Shown here piece by piece: positions 15,874 to 23,781 of a stretch of DNA of 35,544 nt. The DNA comes from Candidatus Peregrinibacteria bacterium (GTDB lineage: Bacteria; Patescibacteriota; Gracilibacteria; UM-FILTER-43-11): positions 1 to 35,544 of the forward strand of contig PMDG01000063.1 in NCBI GenBank assembly GCA_003154375.1. Reading direction: 5' to 3'. The number at the start of each line of letters is the position of its first letter. Position 1 is the stretch's first letter. The notes below the pieces were generated by a model that worked only from the letters and a program-made list of their open reading frames with translations, ran no database searches and had not been told where the DNA came from. A program made the translations under genes and the position numbers.

Positions 15874-16371
15874 ATGGTATCTATAAGACAATTTAAGCCT
15901 GAAGACAAAGAAACGCTTTTGGAATTAATAGTGGAATTGCAAGATTATTTGATTAAAATTGATCCACTGAAAAAATTACGAAGGCTTCCAGGATATGAAG
16001 AAAAGTATATAGGAAATCTTCTCAAAAAAATTGAGGGTAAAAACGGGGCAATTTATATCGCAAATGTTGGGAATATTCCTTTTGGCTTTATCGCTGGGAT
16101 TATTGAAGAACAAACCAAGGATCATTTATTGGAGTACATGCCGACAAAATCAGGTCGTGTGTTGGAACTAATAGTGTCAGAAAAACAACGAGGAAAAAAT
16201 TTAGGGTCAATGCTAATGAGAAAAATCGAGGAATATTTTCTACAACAAAACTGTGATGTCGTTCGTGTTGAAATTTTTAAGACAAATAATCCTGCCCATA
16301 ATTTTTACAAAAAGCACGGGTATGATGACAGAAATATCGATATGATAAAAAAAATTCGTAACAGCGTATAA
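15874..16371 (+). CDS. GNAT family N-acetyltransferase, probable cassette gene
   Basis: A 165-residue acetyl-CoA-dependent acetyltransferase. Motif A with the CoA-phosphate-binding turn is seen in VLELIVSEKQRGKNLGSML (RGKNLG fits the R/Q-x-x-G-x-G/A pattern), and motif B in NPAHNFYKKHGYDD near the C-terminus. The ATG at 15874 starts the fold at once (MVSIRQFKPEDKETL); the open frame extends upstream only through the attC-like site. The gene is AT-rich and sits between two attC-like sites, so it is a complete cassette (about 15842-16441). The substrate is unknown; resistance- or toxin-type acetyltransferases are common cassette cargo. Confidence 0.88.
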   Translation: MVSIRQFKPEDKETLLELIVELQDYLIKIDPLKKLRRLPGYEEKYIGNLLKKIEGKNGAIYIANVGNIPFGFIAGIIEEQTKDHLLEYMPTKSGRVLELIVSEKQRGKNLGSMLMRKIEEYFLQQNCDVVRVEIFKTNNPAHNFYKKHGYDDRNIDMIKKIRNSV

Positions 16372-16446
16372 CAGCGCCTATGCGGTTCGGCTGCGGCCTC
16401 TCACAAATTGCCCGCGGGCAACTTCGCATCAGGCGCATACGTTAAG
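16367..16446. mobile_element. attC-like integron recombination site 2
   Basis: TATAAC (16367-16372) and GTTAAGT (16441-16447), the latter a perfect match to the GTTRRRY core. The inner arms are GCGCCTATGCG and CGCATCAGGCGC, again with one extra base on the right arm, and the spacers A and ATAC match site 1. Length is about 80 bases, in the normal attC range. The left end overlaps the stop of the acetyltransferase gene. Shared core sequences with site 1 argue strongly that both are recombination sites of one system. Confidence 0.8.
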
Positions 16447-16509
16447 TGAAATTCAGAATTCGGTCTTTAGACATATAAAGATATTAATAATGAAAAAAAT
16501 CTAAATTTT

Positions 16510-16971
16510 ATGAATTACAAACACACTCAAATTGGCTACCTGATGCTGGTTGTTACGCTGGCAGTGTTGGTGCTTTTCGCATGGGCTCATATTACGGCCT
16601 CCGACGAGCCCCCTTCGGCTGATTCAGGCATAAATCTCCTCGTTACTGCCACAATGGCATTGATTCTGTTTATTCTTGCTTCCTTTGGGTCACTTCAAGT
16701 CATTATTGATGGAAAATATTTACGGATCAAATTTGGATATGGTATTTATCATAAAAAGTTTTCCCTTAATGACATAGTCTCCGCTAAAACCGTAAGGAAT
16801 CGTTGGTATTATGGATGGGGAATAAGAGGATGCTTATGGTCCAAGATGTGGATTTACAATGTTTCAGGTTTTGATGCGGTTGAAATAAAGCTGAAAAATG
16901 GTAAAGCGTACAGGATAGGCACAGATGAACCTAAAAAATTAGAACAAGCGATTCTGCATTCAATTAAATAA
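16510..16971 (+). CDS. Two-TM protein with PH-like domain, probable cassette gene
   Basis: A 153-residue protein with two transmembrane helices (about residues 9-28 and 44-63) followed by a cytoplasmic beta-rich segment, LQVIIDGKYLRIKFGYGIY, then SLNDIVSAK and a C-terminal IKLKNGKAYRIGTDEPKKL. This strand pattern with a final helix fits bacterial PH-like domains found after two helices. The role is unknown. It follows the second attC-like site and shares the low GC content of the cassette genes, so it is probably a third cassette, but I see no attC after it. Confidence 0.7.
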   Translation: MNYKHTQIGYLMLVVTLAVLVLFAWAHITASDEPPSADSGINLLVTATMALILFILASFGSLQVIIDGKYLRIKFGYGIYHKKFSLNDIVSAKTVRNRWYYGWGIRGCLWSKMWIYNVSGFDAVEIKLKNGKAYRIGTDEPKKLEQAILHSIK

Positions 16972-17101
16972 TAAAGAACGACGGAACTCTGAACTCAAGC
17001 CACGCTGTGCCTTTCGTTTTTTTTGACGCTATCTTTTGACAAGTAAACAAAAGTTCACTAAACTAAATATCTATTTTTGAATCTTAGCTATTTTTTTGAA
17101 T

Positions 17102-17671
17102 ATGGGTAATTCTATTGTCTCCGTCGAGCAGATCGATAATTGCATCCACCTCATCCGCGGCCAGCGGGTGATGCTGGATTCAGATCTGGCGATTCTTTAC
17201 GGTGTTCCCACAAAGCGGCTGAATGAGCAGGTGCGGCGGAACATCGATCGGTTCCCTAGGGATTTTATGTTTCAGCTCTCAAAAGACGAGCTTGAAAATT
17301 GGAGGTCGCAAATTGTGACCTTCAAATCAAATTCTTTAAGGTCGCAAATTGCGACCTTAGACAAAAGACGTGGCAAGCACAGAAAATACCTGTCGTATGC
17401 ATTTGCTGAGCAGGGTGTCGCCATGCTCTCTAGCGTCCTTCGGTCTTCGCGGGCAGTGTCGGTGAATATCGAAATCATGCGGGCTTTTGTACGCATGCGG
17501 CATATCTTAGAATCGAGCAGGGAATTGGCCAAGTCGATGGGGGAATTGCGCTCTTTTGTTCTTAAGAAATCAAATAAAGTCGACCAGGAGTTTCGTCGCG
17601 TGTGGAAAGAGTTCGAAAAACGGCTAGCACCACCCTCCGAAACCCGAAAGATCGGTTTTCGACTTGAATAG
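17102..17671 (+). CDS. ORF6N-domain protein
   Basis: A 189-residue protein. Residues ~5-105 form an ORF6N domain, a DNA-binding module common in phage antirepressors and mobile elements: IRGQRVMLDSDLAILYGV, RLNEQVRRNIDRFPRDFMF, and YAFAEQGVAMLSSVLRS are its consensus blocks. The C-terminal part is helical (RHILESSRELAKSMGEL). The central loop is expanded, with RSQIVT and RSQIAT repeated; the DNA there contains a perfect 10-bp inverted repeat. ATG at 17102 is preferred to a TTG two codons earlier. It lies at the right end of the inserted segment, next to the ligase fragment, and supports its mobile origin. Confidence 0.85.
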   Translation: MGNSIVSVEQIDNCIHLIRGQRVMLDSDLAILYGVPTKRLNEQVRRNIDRFPRDFMFQLSKDELENWRSQIVTFKSNSLRSQIATLDKRRGKHRKYLSYAFAEQGVAMLSSVLRSSRAVSVNIEIMRAFVRMRHILESSRELAKSMGELRSFVLKKSNKVDQEFRRVWKEFEKRLAPPSETRKIGFRLE

Positions 17672-17680
17672 GGGTTTTCC

Positions 17681-17784
17681 ATTTTTTGGCTGATCCCTGC
17701 GGCGATTGTGGTGTTGCAAAAGGAGCCGAAAAGCAAAAAGGGATCCGTATGGGTCGGCGATAGTTTTTTTGTTGTATTTTTGAG
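17681..17784 (+). pseudogene. Remnant of an O-antigen ligase gene 3' end
   Basis: The plus-strand frame from 17681 reads IFWLIPAAIVVLQKEPK, matching the C-terminus of the intact ligase (IFWLILAVIVVLQREGK). No ligase sequence precedes it: upstream is the ORF6N gene. Similarity continues into the non-coding bases to TATTTTTGAG at 17784. It is a scar of either a second ligase gene or of an integration event at the ligase 3' end. Confidence 0.65.
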
Positions 17785-17797
17785 AGTGCGATATCCA

Positions 17798-17825
17798 TTG
17801 ACAATTTATCAATATATTGTAAAAT
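17798..17825 (+). promoter_or_regulatory. Promoter of the repeat-gene operon
   Basis: Consensus TTGACA (17798-17803) and TAAAAT (17820-17825) spaced by 16 bases, the only strong promoter seen before the five-gene repeat cluster. It overlaps the out-of-frame ATG at 17824, which would then not be transcribed from here. Confidence 0.55.
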
Positions 17826-17921
17826 GTTTTACTCTGACCCAAAAAAATTACGAAAGAGTCTAAGTTCTTCCCCATCGCCCCCGAGATCCTCGAAGCCCGC
17901 GACCGCGAGCTCCAATCAAAG
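17824..17921 (+). other. Out-of-frame N-terminal segment of repeat gene A (-1 shift at A7)
   Basis: The ATG at 17824 opens with MFYSDPKK, resembling the MSDPK start of paralogue D, but this frame is not that of gene A. A -1 shift at the seven-A run (17841-17847) would join it to the gene A frame, which upstream of its TTG reads FFPIAPEILEARDRELQSK, clearly the conserved N-terminus of the family. The run is in the A_AAA_AAA phase of canonical -1 slippery sites. Mutation, assembly error and programmed shift are all possible. Confidence 0.6.
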
Positions 17922-19763
17922 TTGTCCGAATTTTACCCGAACGAGGCTGATCGCCAGATCGCCGAGCAGATCCTTGTGCCCCAATTGCGCTCGGTGATTT
18001 CCGAGACCTTGTCTAATTTCAATTCTTCCCGAGGCGAATTGGCTACTGTTCCGCCATCCCCCGCCGAGATTCCGGATCTTTGTACCAAGGTCGACCTGGC
18101 CCTCGCCGCCAACCGCGACCTGCTCGATGCCGAGGGTTTGGGAAAGCCGCTGTTAGATTACGTTCGATTTGTGCGCGCGGCGGTGAATGCCGAGATAGGG
18201 GAGGCGTTCAAGGCGCATTGCCGAACCGTTCTTGCCAAACATGGCATCACCGATCGGGCCACTTTCATTGAGAAGGGGCCAGATTGGTTAATGAGAACTG
18301 AGCTTCCCCCTTACGGCAAAGGCAGGGCCTTCTCGGGGCTGATTTTTGGTGAGACCCTGGGAACAGTTACCCTTAATCATCTTATCGAGATCTCCGATAT
18401 TCTTGGCTTTCCCGATCTTTCTACTGACACCAAGCAGAAATGCCTCGATATCCTCGCCGCCCAAGGCATCACGGATCGCGCCACCCTCTTTGCGCAGGGG
18501 CCGACAGGGTTCATGAAAACCGATTTTCCCCCCTACGGGAAAGGCCAAGCCTTCGTAGGTCTCATCCTCGGCGAGACGCTCAGATCTGTGACGGTTGACC
18601 ACCTTCTCCACCTCGCCGACGCCCTTAGTCTCCCCGACCTTTCCGACAAAACCAGACTACGGTGCCTTGCCACTTTGGCCACCCATGGTATTGCCGATCG
18701 GGAAACGCTGATCGCTTTCACTGCCGATAAGTTTAAAAGGGCGAGTTTTCCACCCTTCGGCAAGGGGTTTCGTTTAGCCCGTTTCATTTTGACCGAGGCA
18801 GCAAAACCCCTCACGCCCGATCACCTTGGTCGCATCGCCGACAAGCTTGGCTGGCCCGAAAAATCGAAAGAGGAAAAGCTTCAGGCATACCGTGCCGTTT
18901 TGTCTAAGCATGGCATTGTGGATCGGCTCACTCTTCTGGCAAAAGGGGTGGTCTGGTTTATCAGGTCCGACTTTTTCCCCTATGGCAAAGGGGGTGCCTT
19001 CGCAAACTTAATCCTCGGCGAAGTGGTCAATAATTTTTCTTTTAGCCGTCTTACCCGCATTGCCGACAAACTCGGCTGGCCAGAGGCCGATCCGAAAGAA
19101 AAGCTCCAGGCATACCGTTCGGCCCTCGCCATCCACGGTGTGATTGACCGGAATTCTCTCTTGGCGAATGGATCACATTGGTTTGAGAAAGCCGACTATC
19201 CTCCCTATGGCAAGGGTTTGTCCTTCGCCGGCCTGATTCTGGGCGGATCCGTGGAAAAGGTCACCATCGACAACCTCCGCCACATCGCCGAAATCCTCGG
19301 CCTCCCCGATCTTGCTGACGAGACTAAGAGAAAAATCCGTGACGCGTTCACGGTCCACGGCATCACAAATCGCGCTGAACTTCTGTCGAAAGGGCCGAAA
19401 TGGTTCACCAGAACTGACTTTCTTTCCTACGGAAAGGGCAATGCCTTCGCGAGCCTGATACTCGGTGAGACGATCACGGGTTTAAATATCGCCTGTCTCC
19501 AGCGTATCGCCGGCATTCTCGGCTGGCCTGAGCCCAGCGAATCTGAAAGGCTCCAATCTTACAGCTCTTCCCTGGCCAATCAGGGTATGACCGATCGCAT
19601 TTCGCTGTTGTCATTCGGAGTAACCGAATTCAGGGAAGCTGATTTTCCCCCTTACGGCAAGGGTACGGCATTTGCCGGTGAAATCCTCGGTGATTCGGGC
19701 CTAAGAGTCACTCTTACCCATCTCCGCCTCATTGCCGACATCCTTTTTCCAGAATCGAAATGA
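17922..19763 (+). CDS. Repeat protein A of the PPYGKG-repeat family (7 repeats)
   Basis: Not a known family. In the open frame from TTG (17922) it has 613 residues: the remainder of the conserved N-terminal domain (NEADRQIAEQILVPQLRSVI, GLGKPLLDYVRFVR, AHCRTVLAK; residues 1-106), then seven repeats of 73-75 residues, the last one short and ending in RIADILFPE-like sequence (LIADILFPESK). Each repeat runs HGI.DR..LL.KG..WF....DFPPYGKG.AFA.LILGE, about eight variable residues, then HL.RIAD.LG and one of two endings, WPE.S.EEKLQ.YR.ALA or LPDLS.ET....ALA. No signal peptide or membrane helix; probably an all-helical solenoid in the cytoplasm. Its stop overlaps the start of gene B (ATGA). The true N-terminus is probably upstream, beyond a frameshift. 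Confidence 0.75.
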   Translation: MSEFYPNEADRQIAEQILVPQLRSVISETLSNFNSSRGELATVPPSPAEIPDLCTKVDLALAANRDLLDAEGLGKPLLDYVRFVRAAVNAEIGEAFKAHCRTVLAKHGITDRATFIEKGPDWLMRTELPPYGKGRAFSGLIFGETLGTVTLNHLIEISDILGFPDLSTDTKQKCLDILAAQGITDRATLFAQGPTGFMKTDFPPYGKGQAFVGLILGETLRSVTVDHLLHLADALSLPDLSDKTRLRCLATLATHGIADRETLIAFTADKFKRASFPPFGKGFRLARFILTEAAKPLTPDHLGRIADKLGWPEKSKEEKLQAYRAVLSKHGIVDRLTLLAKGVVWFIRSDFFPYGKGGAFANLILGEVVNNFSFSRLTRIADKLGWPEADPKEKLQAYRSALAIHGVIDRNSLLANGSHWFEKADYPPYGKGLSFAGLILGGSVEKVTIDNLRHIAEILGLPDLADETKRKIRDAFTVHGITNRAELLSKGPKWFTRTDFLSYGKGNAFASLILGETITGLNIACLQRIAGILGWPEPSESERLQSYSSSLANQGMTDRISLLSFGVTEFREADFPPYGKGTAFAGEILGDSGLRVTLTHLRLIADILFPESK

Positions 19764-22276
19764 TTAACCAAACCTACCCCATCGTCCCCGAACTCTTCGA
19801 AACCCGCGACCGCGAGCTCCAATCCAGGCTGCCCGGACTTTACCCGAACGAAGCCGATCGCCAGATCGCCGAGCAGATCCTTGTGCCCCAGCTTCGCTCG
19901 GTGATTTCCGAGGCCTTGTCCGATTTCAATTCAACTCGTGGCGGACTGGCCACTGTCCCGCCCGCGCCAATCGAACTCCCGAATCTTTGCGCCGAGGTCG
20001 ATAAGACCCTCTCCGCCAACCGCGACTTGCTCGATTCCGAGGGGTTGGGGAAACCGCTTTTCGATTACGTCCGATCCGTCCGCAAAGCGTTGAGGGCAGA
20101 GATGGAGGAGGCGTTCAGGGCGCATTGCCGGTCGATGCTCGCCGTCCACGGCGTTACCGACTGGCATTCGCTTGATGACAAGGGGGTTAGGTGGTTTATA
20201 AAAACCGATTTTCCTCCTTATGGGAAAGGCACCACTTTCATCGGTCATATTTTGGGGATTTCGTTTTTGCATATCCATAGCGACGATTTGCGAAAGCTCG
20301 TCGATGTATTGGGCCTTCCAGTCCTGTCAGGTGCCAGAAGGGGATTGTATGTTGCTGCTCTTGCCAGCCATGGAATCGTTGATCGCCAGGGCCTATTGAG
20401 AAAGAGCGGCCAATGGTTTGTAACGGCCGATTTCCCGCCCTTTGGCAAAGGCTATGGTTTGGCAACGAGAATATTGAGGGAGACCGTCCATTTTCCAAAA
20501 AACGATGATCTTAATCGTATCGCCGATATTCTCGGGTTTTCCAGGCCAACGCCCGAAGAGGAGCGTCGCGGCTACCTTGATGCCATTGTCGCCCAAGGGG
20601 TTTTGAATAGGGGCGATCTATTGGACAAGGGACCGAAATGGTTCAGAAAAACAGATTTTGCCCCGTACGGCAAAGGCAGCGTTTTAGCGGGGTTGATCCT
20701 TGGCGAGAGGGTTAGAAACATTACCCTCGAACACCTCCGCCGAATTGCCGGCATTATCGGCTGGATGGAGGCCGGCGAACAGGAAAGGCTTCAGGGTTAT
20801 CGCAACGCCCTTGCCAAACATGGCATCATTGATTGGAAGACATTGTTGGATGCGGGATCCAGTTGGTTTATCAAGTCCGATTTCCCGCCTTTTGGAAAAG
20901 GCACTTTCTTGATCAATGTCGTATTGGGTGAGAAAGGACATGTGAGCCTTGGCCGCCTTGGGCGTTTAGCCGATGCGCTTGGATTCGTGAGGCCAACGCC
21001 CGAAGAGGAGCGCCAAGGGTATCTCAATGCCTTCGCCCTTCATGGCGTCACGGATTACAAGTCGTTTATGGGAAAAGAGTTGATTTGGTTTGTGAGCACG
21101 GATTTCCCACCTTACGGAAAGGGGAATGCGATTGCTAGTAAAATACTGGGTCGGAAAATGGGAAGGCTGAAACTTCATCATCTGGAATTGCTCGCCGATG
21201 CGCTTGGATTCGTAGGGCCGACTCCCGAAGGGGAGCGCCGAAGCTATATCGATGCCCTCGCCATCCATGGCATCACCGACCGTTATTCGCTTTTGGAAAA
21301 GGGGGTGATGGGGTTTTGGAATGCCACATATCCACCTTACGGAAAAGGGTTCGCCCTAATGGCAAAAATTATCGGTGAGCAAATCAAGGGCAATCTGAGC
21401 GCGAACCATCTGCATCGAATGGCCGATGTGTTAGGTTGGCCCAAGGTGAATGCGGAGGGTTGGCTGGATCGATATCGTTCCGTCTTGATGTCTCATGGGA
21501 TCGCGGATCGTCGTATTCTATTGGAAAGGGGTCCTGGGTGGTTTGTGAAAACCGATTTTCCCCCCTATGGCAAAGGATCGGCCTTTGCGGCTCGGATTTT
21601 GGGTGTGCGGGTCAATTACCCAAGTGTCGATCACCTCGTGAAAATCGCCGAGACGCTCGGACTCCCCGGTCTTTCTGATGGCACAAGGAGAAAATTCCTC
21701 GCAGTCCTTGTAGCCCAAAACATCAACGATCGCCAAACCTTAATCGGAAAAGGGTCGAAATGTTTCAAAAATGCCGATTTTTCCCCCTATGGAAAAGGAT
21801 CGGCCTTCGCAAGCCTCATCCTTGGAGAGGTTGTTGGGAATGTCACCATTGTTCACCTGCGCCGCATCGCCGACATCCTCTTTCATCGAGATGAGATAAC
21901 CAATGCCACCCCATACCCCATAGTCCCAAAGATCTTCGAAAAATACGAGCGGGAACTAGTCGCCAAGTTGCCCAGGCTTTACCCGAATGAGGGCGAGCGC
22001 CAGATCGCCGAGCAGATCCTCGTGCCCCAGCTGCGTTTTGCGATAGTCAAGGCTCTTTCTGATTTTGCTTTCTTTAGAAAGTTTGTCGCCTCAGTTCCCC
22101 CTTCGGCTTCCGAGATCCCGAATCTCTGCGCCGAGGTGGACAAGGCCCTCGCCGTCAACCGCGACCTGCTCGATTCCGAGGGGCTTGGCAAGCCGCTGTT
22201 CGATTATGTCCGATCCGTCCGCGAGTCGGTGCGGACCGACCTCGAGAGCATCGCCACCGCCCTCGGCGGGGAATGA
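19760..22276 (+). CDS. Repeat protein B (8 repeats, extra N-type domain at C-terminus)
   Basis: 838 residues. The N-terminal domain (1-129) starts MINQTYPIVPELFETRDREL and is close to that of the paralogues. Eight ~74-residue repeats follow (about 130-715); repeats 2, 4 and 5 show a third style of ending (FSRPTPEEER, FVRPTPEEER, FVGPTPEGER). After the short last repeat the frame runs on into TNATPYPIVPKIFEKYEREL and a second complete N-type domain (~718-838), which ends without repeats in SIATALGGE. This looks like an in-frame fusion with the start of a further paralogue that lost its repeats. Start overlaps the stop of A (ATGA) and its own stop overlaps a possible ATG for C. Role unknown. 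Confidence 0.8.
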   Translation: MINQTYPIVPELFETRDRELQSRLPGLYPNEADRQIAEQILVPQLRSVISEALSDFNSTRGGLATVPPAPIELPNLCAEVDKTLSANRDLLDSEGLGKPLFDYVRSVRKALRAEMEEAFRAHCRSMLAVHGVTDWHSLDDKGVRWFIKTDFPPYGKGTTFIGHILGISFLHIHSDDLRKLVDVLGLPVLSGARRGLYVAALASHGIVDRQGLLRKSGQWFVTADFPPFGKGYGLATRILRETVHFPKNDDLNRIADILGFSRPTPEEERRGYLDAIVAQGVLNRGDLLDKGPKWFRKTDFAPYGKGSVLAGLILGERVRNITLEHLRRIAGIIGWMEAGEQERLQGYRNALAKHGIIDWKTLLDAGSSWFIKSDFPPFGKGTFLINVVLGEKGHVSLGRLGRLADALGFVRPTPEEERQGYLNAFALHGVTDYKSFMGKELIWFVSTDFPPYGKGNAIASKILGRKMGRLKLHHLELLADALGFVGPTPEGERRSYIDALAIHGITDRYSLLEKGVMGFWNATYPPYGKGFALMAKIIGEQIKGNLSANHLHRMADVLGWPKVNAEGWLDRYRSVLMSHGIADRRILLERGPGWFVKTDFPPYGKGSAFAARILGVRVNYPSVDHLVKIAETLGLPGLSDGTRRKFLAVLVAQNINDRQTLIGKGSKCFKNADFSPYGKGSAFASLILGEVVGNVTIVHLRRIADILFHRDEITNATPYPIVPKIFEKYERELVAKLPRLYPNEGERQIAEQILVPQLRFAIVKALSDFAFFRKFVASVPPSASEIPNLCAEVDKALAVNRDLLDSEGLGKPLFDYVRSVRESVRTDLESIATALGGE

Positions 22277-22308
22277 TTTATCAAAACGGCCGATCATTGC
22301 TCAACACC

Positions 22309-23781
22309 ATGTCCAACCCCGCCCCCTACCCCATCGCCTCCGAGATCCTCGAAACCCGCGACCGCGAGCTCCTATCAAGGCTGTCCGGATTTTATCCTAA
22401 CGAGGCCGATCTCCAGATCGCCGAGCAGATCCTTGTGCCCCAGTTGCGAACGGTGATTTCCGAGGCGCTGTCCAATTTTAATTCGACACGGGGCGAGCTT
22501 TCCTCGGTCCCGCCCGCGCCGGCCGAGCTTCCAGCTCTTTGCGCCGAGGTTGATAAATCCCTCGCCACCAACCGCGATTTGCTTGATTCCGAGGGGTTGG
22601 GGAAACCCCTGCTCGATTACGTCCGTTCCGTCCGCAAAGCGTTGAAGGCAGAGATGGATGAGGCGTTCAAGGCGCACTGCAGGTCGTTGCTCGCCGAACA
22701 CGGCATGGTCGATCGTCAAGCTTTGTTTGATAAGGGTGTCAAATGGTTCATGTCTTCACAGGCTCGATTCCCGCCCTTCGGAGGCGGTAGGGGGTTCCTG
22801 GGCCTCGTGTTAGGTGAAAAAAAGGTTGGCATCAGTAACATAAATCTTGGCCGCTTGGCTGACGCTCTTGGGTGGCCCGAAAAGTCCGAGACGGAAAAGC
22901 TCCAGGCTTACCGTTCCGCCCTCGCCTTCCATGGCATTTCTGACCGCGCCTCGCTTTTGAGTTTCGGTATTCCTCGGTTTGCCCATGCTGATTTCCCGCC
23001 CTACGGCAAGGGAAAGGCCTTTGTCAGTTTTGTCCTCGGCGAGTCGAAAAACGCTCTTGGCATTGGCCATTTTCGCCGCATCGTTGATGCCCTCAGTCTC
23101 CCCGATCTTTCCGAAGAGACTCAGCAGAAATATCGAAATGCACTCGCGGCCCATGGCGTTCATGACAAAAATTCCTTGCTCGCGAAGGGGAGGGATTGGT
23201 TTCTTAAGGCCGACTTTCCGCCTTACGGAAAGGGTCATGCTTTCGCCGGCTTGATCCTCGGTGAGGTTGTGTATGATCTGCTTTCCAGCCACTTCCCTCG
23301 CATTGCCAACGCCCTTGGGCTTCCGATCCTCTCGGCAGTGACCCTAGAGACCTGTCGATCAACTCTCGCCCACCATGGCGTCGCTGGCCGCAGTATGCTT
23401 TTTGCGAAGGGGTCGAGTTGGTTTAGGGAAACCGAATTTTCCCCCTACGGAAATGGAAGGGCCCTCGCCAGCCTACTGCTCGGGGAAGCGGTTCACCCTC
23501 TCACACATGTTCACCTCCGCCGCATCGCCGACCTCTTGGGTTGGCCAGAGCAAACTGAGAAAGAAAGGCTCCAAGATTGTCTTTGCGCCCTCGCCGCCCA
23601 CGGCATTGCGGACAGGACCACTCTCCTCGGTAGGGGGTCTTATTGGTTCATGAAAGCCGAGTTCCCTCCTTATGGCAAAGGCTCGGCCTTCGCCGGCCTT
23701 ATTATCGGCGAAACGGTTTACAATTTATCCCTCGACCACCTCCGTCGCATCGCCGACATCCTTTTCCCCGAACAAAAATGA
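22309..23781 (+). CDS. Repeat protein C (5 repeats)
   Basis: 490 residues from ATG 22309 (MSNPAPYPIASEILETRDREL), chosen because it matches the starts of the paralogues; an upstream ATG at 22273 overlaps the stop of gene B and would add twelve unrelated residues. N-terminal domain 1-121, then five repeats. The first repeat has the variant SSQARFPPFGGGRGF in place of the usual TDFPPYGKG, with two extra residues, as does the third repeat of protein E. The last repeat ends RIADILFPEQK. Same coupling pattern: its TGA overlaps the ATG of gene D. No signal peptide. Function unknown. Confidence 0.8.
   Translation: MSNPAPYPIASEILETRDRELLSRLSGFYPNEADLQIAEQILVPQLRTVISEALSNFNSTRGELSSVPPAPAELPALCAEVDKSLATNRDLLDSEGLGKPLLDYVRSVRKALKAEMDEAFKAHCRSLLAEHGMVDRQALFDKGVKWFMSSQARFPPFGGGRGFLGLVLGEKKVGISNINLGRLADALGWPEKSETEKLQAYRSALAFHGISDRASLLSFGIPRFAHADFPPYGKGKAFVSFVLGESKNALGIGHFRRIVDALSLPDLSEETQQKYRNALAAHGVHDKNSLLAKGRDWFLKADFPPYGKGHAFAGLILGEVVYDLLSSHFPRIANALGLPILSAVTLETCRSTLAHHGVAGRSMLFAKGSSWFRETEFSPYGNGRALASLLLGEAVHPLTHVHLRRIADLLGWPEQTEKERLQDCLCALAAHGIADRTTLLGRGSYWFMKAEFPPYGKGSAFAGLIIGETVYNLSLDHLRRIADILFPEQK

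Noticed and set aside
16972-17101. A third attC-like site after the PH-like gene
   Set aside because: A weak inverted match (AACGA / TCGTT) exists, but there is no core GTTRRRY and no second arm pair.
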